DNA from: CAIVPM01 sp049242885
Lineage (GTDB): Bacteria > Bacteroidota > Bacteroidia > Chitinophagales > Chitinophagaceae
NCBI GenBank assembly: GCA_049242885.1
Contig: JBMLOQ010000087.1
Span: 1 to 35,283, forward strand
Direction of reading: 5' to 3'
DNA length: 35,283 bases
The notes under the pieces were generated by a model. That model ran no database searches, was not told the DNA's origin, and saw nothing but the letters and a program-made list of their open reading frames with translations. A program made the position numbers and the translations under genes. Shown here piece by piece: positions 7,800 through 16,168 of this stretch. The stretch's first letter is position 1. Every line of letters starts with the position of its first letter.

Positions 7800-7807
7800 C
7801 AAAACTA
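7800..7807 (-). promoter_or_regulatory. -7 box of the MerC-like gene
   Basis: On the minus strand TAGTTTTG fits TAnnTTTG exactly and ends four bases before the ATG, so the mRNA would have almost no leader. The expected -33 position falls inside the palindrome at 7810-7830. Confidence 0.5.
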
Positions 7808-7809
7808 GC

Positions 7810-7830
7810 TTTTTATATTCAATATAAAAA
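7810..7830. promoter_or_regulatory. 21-bp palindromic operator candidate
   Basis: A perfect 10-1-10 inverted repeat: TTTTTATATT, then C, then AATATAAAAA. It covers the spacer and -33 region of the promoter for the MerC-like gene. The size and odd-numbered symmetry resemble Fur-family boxes (7-1-7 to 9-1-9). The regulator's identity is inferred; the palindrome and its position are seen directly. Confidence 0.5.
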
Positions 7831-8001
7831 TATCTCTCACAGAAATTGAGCAATGGCAATAAATTATTTTGAAAATAGCATGAAAAAAAAGTGAAAATTA
7901 TATTTCTAATTTTTTCTTAGCACATAATTTAAAATCAATTCAATTATGAAAATATTAGTATAAATAGAGGTTGGAAAATAATTTCTTTGGGTAAACAATA
8001 T
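7831..8001. other. Gene-free stretch upstream of the MerC-like gene
   Basis: AT-rich sequence without a convincing gene. Together with the palindrome and the tRNA-Glu terminator it fills the space between the MerC-like gene and tRNA-Glu. Confidence 0.5.
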
Positions 8002-8039
8002 AAAAAAACCTTGCAACTTAACGTTACAAGGCTTTTTTA
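8002..8039 (-). terminator. Terminator of tRNA-Glu
   Basis: A hairpin with A/T-rich flanks, CCTTG paired with CAAGG, one mismatch, then AAC paired with GTT around a short loop. On the minus strand it starts about nine bases after the tRNA-Glu 3' end and finishes in seven T. Confidence 0.8.
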
Positions 8040-8047
8040 TTTTTTTG

Positions 8048-8119
8048 TAGAGCGTACGGGAATCGAACCCGTGATTCCTCCGTGAAAGGGAGGTGTCTTA
8101 ACCCCTTGACCAACGCTCC
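8048..8119 (-). tRNA. tRNA-Glu (TTC)
   Basis: A 72-base cloverleaf on the minus strand. The acceptor GGAGCGT pairs with ACGCTCT (one G-U pair), and the discriminator is A. The anticodon stem-loop CCTCC-CTTTCAC-GGAGG gives anticodon TTC for glutamate. The T arm is ACGGG-TTCGATT-CCCGT. CCA is not encoded. Like tRNA-Asn it is a single-gene unit with its own promoter and terminator. Confidence 0.95.
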
Positions 8120-8135
8120 ATTTGCAATTGGGGTG

Positions 8136-8166
8136 CAAATATAGGAGCATTGTTTTTTGTCACAAA
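8136..8166 (-). promoter_or_regulatory. Promoter of tRNA-Glu
   Basis: On the minus strand TTTG (8163-8166) is followed by exactly 19 bases and then TATATTTG (8136-8143), a full match to the Bacteroidota consensus. The tRNA 5' end is 17 bases further on. Confidence 0.75.
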
Positions 8167-8187
8167 ATTATTTTTGAATTTATTATT

Positions 8188-8694
8188 TTATTTTCCAAAT
8201 AATCCTTTTATAGAATCTAATATTCCGCCACCACCACTATTGCTAGTACTTCCACCACCTGTAAATTGCCCAATCAAACTTTGAATATCTAATCCACCAG
8301 CACCGCCAGTCACTTTGCTTATAATTCCTTGCAAATCGAAACTATTATCGTTTGGATCATTGGTTTTGCTCACAAACTTATTAATTACAGTTGGCAACAA
8401 GCTACTAGCAATACCACCAGCAGCACTATTATCCAAACCAAACTTACTCATTAAGTTTTGTATTAAACCACTTTGCATAGCACTTGCCATTGGAGAGTTT
8501 CCAGCATTTCCTCCTTGGAACATACTCATTATATCACTAAAATTTCCGTTACTAGCAGCATTTTTTAAAGTATCAACAATACTGTTACTAGCCATTTCTA
8601 CGGCTTCATCATTTCTTTCGTTTGGTATTGCAGGGTTGTTTATAATGGCATCACCTGCATGTTCTTTTACAAGATTTAATAAATTGTCAAGCAT
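8188..8694 (-). CDS. DUF937-like glycine-rich protein
   Basis: A 168-residue protein with no signal peptide. The N-terminal half is helical (MLDNLLNLVKEHAGDAI, then a segment around NNPAIPNERNDEAVEMA). The central part is rich in G, S, N and M, and the tail carries GGxG clusters and ends ILDSIKGLFGK. This layout resembles DUF937/YidB-like proteins that are frequent and uncharacterised in Bacteroidota. No catalytic motif is visible and no function can be stated. It lies alone between tRNA-Glu and the divergent glycosyltransferase operon. The family link is from memory and moderate. Confidence 0.65.
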   Translation of the reverse strand: MLDNLLNLVKEHAGDAIINNPAIPNERNDEAVEMASNSIVDTLKNAASNGNFSDIMSMFQGGNAGNSPMASAMQSGLIQNLMSKFGLDNSAAGGIASSLLPTVINKFVSKTNDPNDNSFDLQGIISKVTGGAGGLDIQSLIGQFTGGGSTSNSGGGGILDSIKGLFGK

Positions 8695-8823
8695 ATTTAA
8701 TTATTTTAAAGGAGGCAATTTACAAGTTTAATTTTGTTTTTTTTAGTTTTACTAAAATAATATCTAATTATCAACAAAGGTTTTTAGGTAATTATAGTTT
8801 CTTTGCGGATGTAACTAAATATA

Positions 8824-9858
8824 ATGTCAACCACAAAATATCATCATTCAAAATTACAATCTCCCAAAATTTTGTTTTTAAGATTTTCTTCCATTGGAGA
8901 TATTGTGCTTACAACTCCAGTGATTAGATGTGTAAAGAAACAAATACCAGGCTGCACTATACACTATGTGGTAAAAGCAAATTATGCAAATGTTTTAAAA
9001 AACAACCCTTACATAGACCAAATAATTGAATATGATGGTAATTGGGATGCATTATTAAGTGATTTAAAGTATAATCAATACGATTATGTTATTGATTTGC
9101 ACCATAATATTAGAACCTTAAGAATCAAGCAAATACTTAATGTTAAAAGTTTTTCTTTTCCGAAGTTAAATATTCAAAAATGGCTCTATACTTCATTAAA
9201 AATAAACTTATTGCCCAACACACATATTGTTGATAGATATTTTAAAACAGTTCAAAAATTAAAAGTTAAAAATGATGGATTGGGTTTAGACTTTTTCATT
9301 GGCAACCAAGAAAGCTTGAAGGAAAATGATTTGCCTACTACCCATTTATTTGGTTTTATAGCCATTGTTATTGGAGCTGCTTTAGAAACTAAAAAAATGC
9401 CAGTAGAAAAAATTATAGAATTGTGCAATAGAATTAATTATCCTATAATTCTTTTAGGTGGTAAAGAAGATATTAAAGCTGCTGATGAAATTTGTAAAAT
9501 AGATGAAGTAAAAATTTATAATAGCTGTGGTAAATTTAGCTTAGCGGAAAGTGCAGATATTTTAAGAAAAAGTAAATTAGTAATAACGCATGATACAGGA
9601 TTAATGCACATTGCAGCTGCTTTCAAAAAACCAATTTTATCTATTTGGGGTAATACAACTCAAAAATTTGGCATGTTTCCTTATTATGGTAATATTTCAG
9701 CCCCACATATGGCTTTTGAAGTTGACAATTTACAATGCCGTCCATGTAGTAAAATTGGGTACCATCGTTGTCCTAAAAAGCACTTTAAATGTATGCAAAT
9801 GCAGAATATAAATTTGATTGCATCAACTGCTATGCAATGGATAAAAGAAATTAAATAA
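8824..9858 (+). CDS. Glycosyltransferase family 9 (heptosyltransferase-like)
   Basis: A 344-residue GT-B fold enzyme of the ADP-heptose:LPS heptosyltransferase family, expected at the inner face of the cytoplasmic membrane. The N-terminal nucleotide-fold start is ILFLRFSSIGDIVLTTPVIR, and the C-terminal domain holds the family signature HDTGLMHIAAAFKKPILSIWG near residues 257-277. Four cysteines cluster near the end (CRPCSKIGYHRC, then C of KHFKC), a pattern often seen in Bacteroidota members. It heads a five-gene operon; the next ORF follows after three bases. A role in LPS core or another surface glycan is likely; the sugar donor is not determined by the sequence. Confidence 0.9.
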   Translation: MSTTKYHHSKLQSPKILFLRFSSIGDIVLTTPVIRCVKKQIPGCTIHYVVKANYANVLKNNPYIDQIIEYDGNWDALLSDLKYNQYDYVIDLHHNIRTLRIKQILNVKSFSFPKLNIQKWLYTSLKINLLPNTHIVDRYFKTVQKLKVKNDGLGLDFFIGNQESLKENDLPTTHLFGFIAIVIGAALETKKMPVEKIIELCNRINYPIILLGGKEDIKAADEICKIDEVKIYNSCGKFSLAESADILRKSKLVITHDTGLMHIAAAFKKPILSIWGNTTQKFGMFPYYGNISAPHMAFEVDNLQCRPCSKIGYHRCPKKHFKCMQMQNINLIASTAMQWIKEIK

Positions 9859-9861
9859 ACT

Positions 9862-10782
9862 ATGAGTAATATTTTAACAATAACCATAAATCCAAGTATT
9901 GATAAAACAATTTGGGTAAAACATTTAGTTCCCGAAAAAAAAATGAGAACCCTTAATAGTGAGGTTGAACCTGGTGGAGGTGGAATAAATGTAGCAAGAG
10001 CATTAAACTATTTGGGCACTAGTGCAACAGCAATGTATTTTTATGGAGGCTTTAGTGGACTTGAGTTTAACAAGCTTATGGAAATAGAAGGGGTAAATAC
10101 AAGTATGGTTAAAATTGAAGGAGAAACACGTACAAATATTATGGCAATTGATAATAGCACTAATTTAGAATATCGATTTGGGATAGATGGCCCAAGTATT
10201 GATGATGAAGAATTAAACCGAATGTTACAACTAATTGAAAATTCAGGTGCTTATGATTTTATAGTATTAAGTGGAAGTTTGCCTTCAACAGTACCAACAA
10301 ATTTTTATAACTCTATTGCCAAAATTGCTAGCCAAAAAAGGAGTAAATTAATTGTTGATACATCTGGCGAAGCATTAAAAAATTTAGTTAAAGAAGATAT
10401 TTATTTGTTAAAGCCTAATATTGGAGAGCTAGCAGTATTGTGTGGTGTAGAAAAAATTAACAAAGAAGATGTAGTAAAGTATGCTCAAGATTTTTTGCAC
10501 AAACATAGTTGCAAGGCTATTGCTGTAAGTATGGGTAAAGATGGAGCATATTTAGTAACTAATGATGAAGTGTACTATCAGAAAACGCCAGTAGTAGAAG
10601 TTAAAAGCACAGTGGGTGCAGGAGATTGTATGGTTGCAGGAATGGTGTTATCCTTAACTAAAAATGAACCATGGGAAAATGTATTAAAAATGGGTGTAGC
10701 ATGTGGCAGTGCAGCTACTATGTATAGTGGTTATGGATTGTGTAAAAAAGAAGATGTAGAAAATATTTTAAAAAATTTATAA
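9862..10782 (+). CDS. pfkB: 6-phosphofructokinase, PfkB type
   Basis: A 306-residue ribokinase-family sugar kinase. The phosphosugar-binding segment EPGGGGINVARAL (about 32-44) and the anion-hole/catalytic motif STVGAGDCMVAGM (about 250-262, catalytic D in GAGD) match E. coli PfkB closely, as do LSGSLP near 132, IVDTSGEAL and KPN.GEL. It should phosphorylate fructose-6-phosphate with ATP in glycolysis; 1-phosphofructokinase or tagatose-6-phosphate kinase are close alternatives. It lies three bases after the GT9 gene and nine before the lipoprotein gene in one operon, so it may serve sugar supply for glycan synthesis. Confidence 0.88.
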   Translation: MSNILTITINPSIDKTIWVKHLVPEKKMRTLNSEVEPGGGGINVARALNYLGTSATAMYFYGGFSGLEFNKLMEIEGVNTSMVKIEGETRTNIMAIDNSTNLEYRFGIDGPSIDDEELNRMLQLIENSGAYDFIVLSGSLPSTVPTNFYNSIAKIASQKRSKLIVDTSGEALKNLVKEDIYLLKPNIGELAVLCGVEKINKEDVVKYAQDFLHKHSCKAIAVSMGKDGAYLVTNDEVYYQKTPVVEVKSTVGAGDCMVAGMVLSLTKNEPWENVLKMGVACGSAATMYSGYGLCKKEDVENILKNL

Positions 10783-10791
10783 ATAATTGGA

Positions 10792-11751
10792 ATGAGGAAT
10801 TTGCTTTCTGTTTTTTGTATTGTGATTGTTGCTTTTAGTTGTAATCAAAAAAACAATTTACCTACAATTGGTTTTGTTGATGCTTTTGAAGACAATAGTT
10901 TATTACAAGCTAAAAAAGGATTTTTAGATGCTTTATCAAAAAATGGATACAGTGAAGAGAAAAAAACTATAAATTTTTTATATAGAAATGCACAAGGAAG
11001 TACACCAGCCATAACACAAATTGTACAGTATTTTAAAAGTAAAAGTGTTGATTGTATTGCAACTTGCCCTACCATAAGTACAACAGCTGCATTACAGCAA
11101 ACTAGCACTATACCTGTGTTTATGATGGTTTCGCCAACTCCAGATTTAATGAATTATAGTGGCAAAAATAAAATCCCAAAAAACTTATTTGGCATTGCAG
11201 AAAATCAAGATTACATAGATACTTCACTGTTATTGATAAAAAAACTGATTACAACAAAAGCATTTCCAAAGGTTGGGGTAATTTTTAATCAATCCGAACC
11301 ACAAAGTGCAGCTGCTATTACTAGATTAAGATCTACCGCAAAGCTCAACAACATTGAACTCGCTATTTTACCAGTTACTACAAGTGCTGAAGCTTTATTG
11401 GTAACCCAATCTCTTTTGTCTCAAAATATTGATGCTTTTTTTGCAATGCCAGATAATATTGTTTTTAGCAGTTTTGAAACAATTGTAAATGCTTGCGATA
11501 AAAGAAATGTTCCTGTGTTTACCAGTGAGTCTGGACTAGTAGAACGAGGTGCAGTTGCTGCTTATGGAACAGATTTATACAATTGGGGTTTTGAATGTGG
11601 CGAACAGGTAAGTATATTTTTGAAAGAAAAATCAACTGTTAACTTAAAATGGGCATTAGTAAAGAATAGAAAAAAAATGTACAACCCAAAAGCAGCTAGT
11701 AGGTTTAATATACAAATGCCTAGCGATTATACTGCTATCAAAAACAACTAA
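10792..11751 (+). CDS. ABC transporter substrate-binding lipoprotein (TrpX-like)
   Basis: A 319-residue lipoprotein with a signal sequence ending in an AFSC lipobox (C17). The body is a type 1 periplasmic-binding fold of the ABC_sub_bind family: early IGFVDAFEDNSLLQAKKGF, then CIATCPTISTTAALQQTS, VGVIFNQSEPQSAAAI, DAFFAMPDNIVFSSFETIV and PVFTSESGLVERGAVAAYG. Members bind small ligands such as aromatic amino acids for an ABC importer. No permease or ATPase gene is near, so it is an orphan binding protein in a glycan operon. Its stop codon overlaps the ATG of the GT39 gene by one base. Confidence 0.87.
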   Translation: MRNLLSVFCIVIVAFSCNQKNNLPTIGFVDAFEDNSLLQAKKGFLDALSKNGYSEEKKTINFLYRNAQGSTPAITQIVQYFKSKSVDCIATCPTISTTAALQQTSTIPVFMMVSPTPDLMNYSGKNKIPKNLFGIAENQDYIDTSLLLIKKLITTKAFPKVGVIFNQSEPQSAAAITRLRSTAKLNNIELAILPVTTSAEALLVTQSLLSQNIDAFFAMPDNIVFSSFETIVNACDKRNVPVFTSESGLVERGAVAAYGTDLYNWGFECGEQVSIFLKEKSTVNLKWALVKNRKKMYNPKAASRFNIQMPSDYTAIKNN

Positions 11752-13295
11752 TGTTTTCAACCACATTTTCATATAAAAAAAACACTTACACTTTTCTTGC
11801 CATAGTAGCAATATTTAAAGTAATTGCTGCAAATTTTGTAGAGCTAGGCAATGATGAAGCTTATTATTATAGTTATGCTTTGGCTCCTGCATTAAATTAT
11901 TTTGATCATCCACCAATGATTGCTTGGCTTATACAAGTAAGCACTTTAAATTTAACTGGAGTTACAGATGCTTGTATGCGTTTGGGCCCCATAATTACTA
12001 GCACAATTGCATCCATATTTATTTTTAAAACAACTGTAATTTTACGCAATGCAAAGGCAGGTTGGTATGCAGTATTACTTTACCAAGCAAGTGTATATGG
12101 AGGGTTTATAGCAGGTTGGTTTGTTTTACCTGACGCCCCACAAGCACCATTTTGGTGTGCAGCTCTGTATTTTATGGCATCCTTAATTGTTCAGCAAAAA
12201 GAAAATCAAAGCAAAACATGGTATTGGCTAGGTATATGCATTGGGGCTGCAACTTTAAGTAAAGTTCATGGCTTGTATTTATGGGCTGGTTTTGGATTAT
12301 ACATCTTAATTCACAAAAGAAATTGGATGCTGAATTTTAGATTGTATCTCTCCTTTCTAATTACCCTTTTGTTTACTACGCCAATTTTAATTTGGAACAT
12401 CCAAAATAACTTTATAACCTATAAATTTCATAGCAGTAGAGTAGTTGTTAAAAACTTTAATAGCAATGATTTGTTAAGAGAAATTGTTGGCGAAATTCTT
12501 TATCAAAATCCAGTTGTTTATGGCATTATACTTATAGCATTGATATACTTTTTTAAGAGAAAAATTGTACAACAAAATCAAATTATACAATGGTTGCTTT
12601 GTATGAGTTTACCCATGATTTTCTTGTTTTGGTACTTTGCTAGCTATAATCCAATTTTTCCACACTGGAGTGGCCCTGCATTTGTGGCTTTAATAATCAT
12701 TGCAGCATTATACATAGAACAACATACCAATCGTTTATTCCCCAAAAAAATAACTTTATCATTAGCATTGGTATATGCTGTAGTTACTGTTGCTATTGGA
12801 TTTGTGCAATTTGCACCAAGAAATTTTGGTAGTCAGGATGTTCACAATTATGGTGAATATTGCCCTACTTTAGATGTAAGTGGATGGAAAGATCTTAGCA
12901 TTAAATTCAAAGAACTAAAACAACAAGATATTCTCCAAAACCAAATGCAATCTAATAGTGCAATACTCGTAAATAAATGGTTTCCTGCTGCTCAGTTAGA
13001 ATATTATGTTGGCAGACTTACTCATACCAATTTAATTGCAACTGGAACAGTTGAGGATGTTCATCAATTTGCATGGCTAAATGAAAACAGACATTTTACA
13101 ATTGGGCAAGATGCTTATGTGATTGTACCATCAAACATGAGTATTGATGTAGATAAAATTTATGCTGGATATTTTAAAGAAATTAAAAAGCCTGTAACCA
13201 TAAATCAAATAAGAAGCAATAAAGTTGTTCGTTATTTTTACATTTGGCGATTAAAAAACTGCATCGATACAACCTTTAAAACCACTTTAAAATAA
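11751..13295 (+). CDS. GT39/ArnT-like membrane glycosyltransferase
   Basis: A 514-residue polytopic membrane enzyme with about ten hydrophobic helices up to residue 360 and a soluble C-terminal part. The first extracytoplasmic loop has GNDEAYYYSYALAP followed by YFDHPPMIAW, the acidic D-E catalytic region plus HPP signature of the dolichyl-phosphate-mannose mannosyltransferase/ArnT family. These enzymes use polyprenyl-phosphate sugars to glycosylate lipid A or proteins on the outer face of the inner membrane. Translation is probably coupled to the preceding lipoprotein gene through the TAATG overlap. The acceptor is unknown. Confidence 0.85.
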   Translation: MFSTTFSYKKNTYTFLAIVAIFKVIAANFVELGNDEAYYYSYALAPALNYFDHPPMIAWLIQVSTLNLTGVTDACMRLGPIITSTIASIFIFKTTVILRNAKAGWYAVLLYQASVYGGFIAGWFVLPDAPQAPFWCAALYFMASLIVQQKENQSKTWYWLGICIGAATLSKVHGLYLWAGFGLYILIHKRNWMLNFRLYLSFLITLLFTTPILIWNIQNNFITYKFHSSRVVVKNFNSNDLLREIVGEILYQNPVVYGIILIALIYFFKRKIVQQNQIIQWLLCMSLPMIFLFWYFASYNPIFPHWSGPAFVALIIIAALYIEQHTNRLFPKKITLSLALVYAVVTVAIGFVQFAPRNFGSQDVHNYGEYCPTLDVSGWKDLSIKFKELKQQDILQNQMQSNSAILVNKWFPAAQLEYYVGRLTHTNLIATGTVEDVHQFAWLNENRHFTIGQDAYVIVPSNMSIDVDKIYAGYFKEIKKPVTINQIRSNKVVRYFYIWRLKNCIDTTFKTTLK

Positions 13296-13300
13296 TTCCC

Positions 13301-14530
13301 TTGCAACAAAAACATTTAGTAGTTATTGGTGGTGGTGCAGCTGGTTTTTTTTGTGCAATAAATGCAGCAGAAAAAAATAGAAATTTGCAAGTAACCATAA
13401 TTGAAAAAACTGCAAATGTTTTAAGTAAAGTTAAAATTAGTGGTGGTGGAAGATGCAATACAACTCATGCTTGTTTTGATATTGATACACTTAGTAAAAA
13501 TTATCCAAGAGGAGAGCGGTTTGTAAAAAAAGCTTTCCATTGGTTTAATACTAATGATACTATAAAGTGGTTTGCAAATAGAGGAGTTGAATTAAAAACG
13601 GAAGCAGATGGCAGAATGTTTCCTACAACTAATAGCTCTCAAACCATTATTGACAGTTTGTTGAAAGAAGTAAATAAACTTGGAATAAAAATAGTTGTAC
13701 AAACAACTGTAGAATCAATTGAAAAAAATGGTAATTCTTGGCAAATTAACTGCTTACAAAAACCAAGTATAGAAGCAAATTATGTTTGCATTGCTGTTGG
13801 TGGTTTTCCTAAAATTGCACAGTTTAATTGGCTAACAAATCTTGGGCACACTATCGAAATACCAGTTCCTAGCTTATTTACATTTAATATGCCTAAAAAC
13901 CCAATTACGGCACTTATGGGTTTAAGCATGCCTAATGTTTATGTAAAAATAATAGGTACAAAATTTTCTGCACAGGGACCAGTGTTAATTACACATTGGG
14001 GTTTAAGTGGCCCAGCCATTTTAAAATTATCTGCATTTGCTGCAAGAGAATTAGCAAATAGTAATTATGCGTTTAGCATATTAATAAATTGGTGTGGAAT
14101 GCAACACAATTATGATTCTATAAAACAAGTTTTGCTAAATGAAAAAAATGCAAAAGCAACACAAAAAATATATAACACCAATTTGCTAAATATGCCCAAA
14201 AGACTTTGGCAATATTTTACCGACCACAGTGGTATAAGCAATGATCAAACTTGGGCTAATGCAACAAGTCAGCAAATTAGCTTATTGGCTACAACACTTA
14301 CACAACAAGTATTTAGCATAAATGGAAAAACCACTTTTAAAGAAGAATTTGTTACTTGTGGTGGAATTAAGTTAAATGAAGTAGATGTAAATACTATGCA
14401 AAGTAAATTACATGCCAATTTGTTTTTTGTAGGCGAAGTGTTAGATATTGATGGTGTAACGGGAGGATTTAATTTTCAAAATGCTTGGACTACAGGATAC
14501 ATTGCAGCTAAGGCAATTTCTGCACAGTAG
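13301..14530 (+). CDS. BaiN/HI0933-family NAD(P)/FAD-dependent oxidoreductase
   Basis: A 409-residue flavoprotein. The N-terminal dinucleotide motif is VVIGGGAAGFF, followed by the family's SGGGRCN (about 47-53) and NYPRGERFVKKAF. The C-terminus has the closing flavin motif EVLDIDGVTGGFNFQNAW followed by TTGYIAA. The function is uncertain; family members reduce small organic substrates, BaiN being implicated in bile-acid metabolism in clostridia. The start is a TTG, because no in-frame ATG or GTG lies near and the dinucleotide motif begins only six codons later. It is the last gene of the operon, five bases after GT39. Its end overlaps the end of the opposing peptidase gene by 23 bases. Confidence 0.88.
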   Translation: MQQKHLVVIGGGAAGFFCAINAAEKNRNLQVTIIEKTANVLSKVKISGGGRCNTTHACFDIDTLSKNYPRGERFVKKAFHWFNTNDTIKWFANRGVELKTEADGRMFPTTNSSQTIIDSLLKEVNKLGIKIVVQTTVESIEKNGNSWQINCLQKPSIEANYVCIAVGGFPKIAQFNWLTNLGHTIEIPVPSLFTFNMPKNPITALMGLSMPNVYVKIIGTKFSAQGPVLITHWGLSGPAILKLSAFAARELANSNYAFSILINWCGMQHNYDSIKQVLLNEKNAKATQKIYNTNLLNMPKRLWQYFTDHSGISNDQTWANATSQQISLLATTLTQQVFSINGKTTFKEEFVTCGGIKLNEVDVNTMQSKLHANLFFVGEVLDIDGVTGGFNFQNAWTTGYIAAKAISAQ

Positions 14531-16025
14531 CATCTGCGTTTATTATTTGTTTTATACGTTCTATTTTTAAGTCTAATCCTTTTTTTATGGCATAAGAATT
14601 TGGAGGTATTTCAATGTGTGGAATAATGCCACTGCCTTTTTGCCTATAGTTATCCATAACTAGTTTATATAACGGCAAGCTTACTCTTAATTTGGTGTTT
14701 GGCAAATAAATTGTGGGTATAAACATTGCCGAATTACCATAGTATGCTCCACCAGATTCTTCCCCAACAATGGTTACATTACTCTGATTTCGCAGCCAAC
14801 CAGCAAAAAGTGTAGCAGCCGAAAATGTATATCCCCCCTGAATTATATAAATTTTTCCATCGAAATGAAATGTAGTTTTTGGTGCAAAATATTTTGTTTC
14901 ATATACGCTGTTGTGCCAATAACCATCTGCCAATTTTTTGCTTCCAAAAATTTTGGCAATTGTATAGGCCCAATGAAAACCAATGTATTTTCCATTAGCG
15001 AGTGTAGGGCTTTTTGCAGCTATAGTGTCGCCTACTTTAAAAGCTAATTTGCTTAAGTATTTGTTTAATAAAATGGCATTGTGTACCCTTCCTCCACCAT
15101 TTTCTCTCAAATCAAACACTAAGTTTTTTATATTCTGTTGATGAATTGTTTTGAAACTTTTTCTAAAAAACACTTTTAATTTTCCACCTGTAAAAGAGGA
15201 AAGTTTTATATATGCTGTGTTTGAGGCACTATCAATTACTAAACTTCGCTTATTCAAAAGTAGTGCAATTCTTTTTTCTTTTTTGGATGGTTGTTTTGTT
15301 TTTGTAATTTCTTCTTTTGGCCTTTTTATTTTTTTACTAGTATCTATTATGGGTTTAAACCACTTAATTGTAGCAATATCTTCCATACCATTTTCATTGA
15401 TATATCCTACAGAATAAATTGAATCTAATCCAAAACAGTATTTGTGCCATAAAGGGAAATTTCCAGTAATAACTTGACTTTTGTGATTATTAGCATTTGC
15501 ATCTGTGCTTACTAGTTTAAACATGGCGTTTAAAATTTCCTTTGTTTTTTTTCCATTTATGCTAGTAATTATAGTTCCACGTTTAAGCATACTATCAGCA
15601 ACATTATATCTACCTAAAACAACCAAACTATCGCCCCAAGTTTTAATTTGGAGTGGAAATATTGGGTAAAGAAATTTTGTAGCTTCTTGGTTGAACTGTT
15701 TTGAAAAACGCACAGTTGTATGCCCACATTTTATTTGTTCTACTACTTGTTGTAATTTATTTCTACACTCAATTTCAGTTAAAGAATCTTTTGAGTTATA
15801 GTTTAATAAATCTGAAAAAAGTTTATCCATACTATCTTTTGAAGTATGCCAGTATAATGATGGATGATGTGTTTCTAGCACTTGCTTTAGCACAATTGCA
15901 TCTTTTTGAAAAGCTTTGGTGCTATATTTTTGATTATAAATGTAGTTTTTATTTTTAGTGGCTACACAAGAAATTAAACCAAGAATGGTAGTAGAATATA
16001 CAAGTAGCTTAAGTAAATTATTCAT
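14508..16025 (-). CDS. S41 family peptidase, lipoprotein
   Basis: A 505-residue protein. The start at 16025 is preferred because it gives a lipoprotein signal peptide with an LISC lipobox; an in-frame upstream ATG at 16181 would add 52 residues that hide it. The C-terminal half carries the S41 (tail-specific protease/tricorn core) fold: VFDLRENGGGRVHNA, then GGYTFSAATLFAGWLRN with the nucleophile S402, then VGEESGGAYYG. A PDZ-like region probably lies around 140-250 (LKRGTIITSINGKKT). It should act at a membrane face in the periplasm. A 7-1-7 palindrome lies upstream at 16061-16075. The lysine partner of the catalytic serine was not placed. Confidence 0.85.
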   Translation of the reverse strand: MNNLLKLLVYSTTILGLISCVATKNKNYIYNQKYSTKAFQKDAIVLKQVLETHHPSLYWHTSKDSMDKLFSDLLNYNSKDSLTEIECRNKLQQVVEQIKCGHTTVRFSKQFNQEATKFLYPIFPLQIKTWGDSLVVLGRYNVADSMLKRGTIITSINGKKTKEILNAMFKLVSTDANANNHKSQVITGNFPLWHKYCFGLDSIYSVGYINENGMEDIATIKWFKPIIDTSKKIKRPKEEITKTKQPSKKEKRIALLLNKRSLVIDSASNTAYIKLSSFTGGKLKVFFRKSFKTIHQQNIKNLVFDLRENGGGRVHNAILLNKYLSKLAFKVGDTIAAKSPTLANGKYIGFHWAYTIAKIFGSKKLADGYWHNSVYETKYFAPKTTFHFDGKIYIIQGGYTFSAATLFAGWLRNQSNVTIVGEESGGAYYGNSAMFIPTIYLPNTKLRVSLPLYKLVMDNYRQKGSGIIPHIEIPPNSYAIKKGLDLKIERIKQIINADATVQKLP

Positions 16026-16060
16026 TAAAAAATCTTTAATTGTGACCGCTAAGTTAAGCT

Positions 16061-16075
16061 TGGTTTTTAAAACCA
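16061..16075. promoter_or_regulatory. 15-bp palindrome upstream of the S41 peptidase
   Basis: A perfect TGGTTTT-T-AAAACCA inverted repeat in the 143-base gap between the divergent S41 peptidase and RND exporter genes, 36 bases from the peptidase start. It could be an operator for either gene. The palindrome is seen; the function is inferred. Confidence 0.35.
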
Positions 16076-16168
16076 TTTGTTTGGTTTTATAAAAAAAAAT
16101 TGGGATGGAAATGGATAATAAAAAAATAGACAATCTAATCCCTTTCTTTGCTATAAATATTAAATTAA

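Noticed and set aside
8315..8731. A 138-codon frame opposite the DUF937-like gene
   Set aside because: Its hydrophobic sequence is what the reverse complement of a Gly/Ser/Asn-rich gene produces; it has no start signal or family match.
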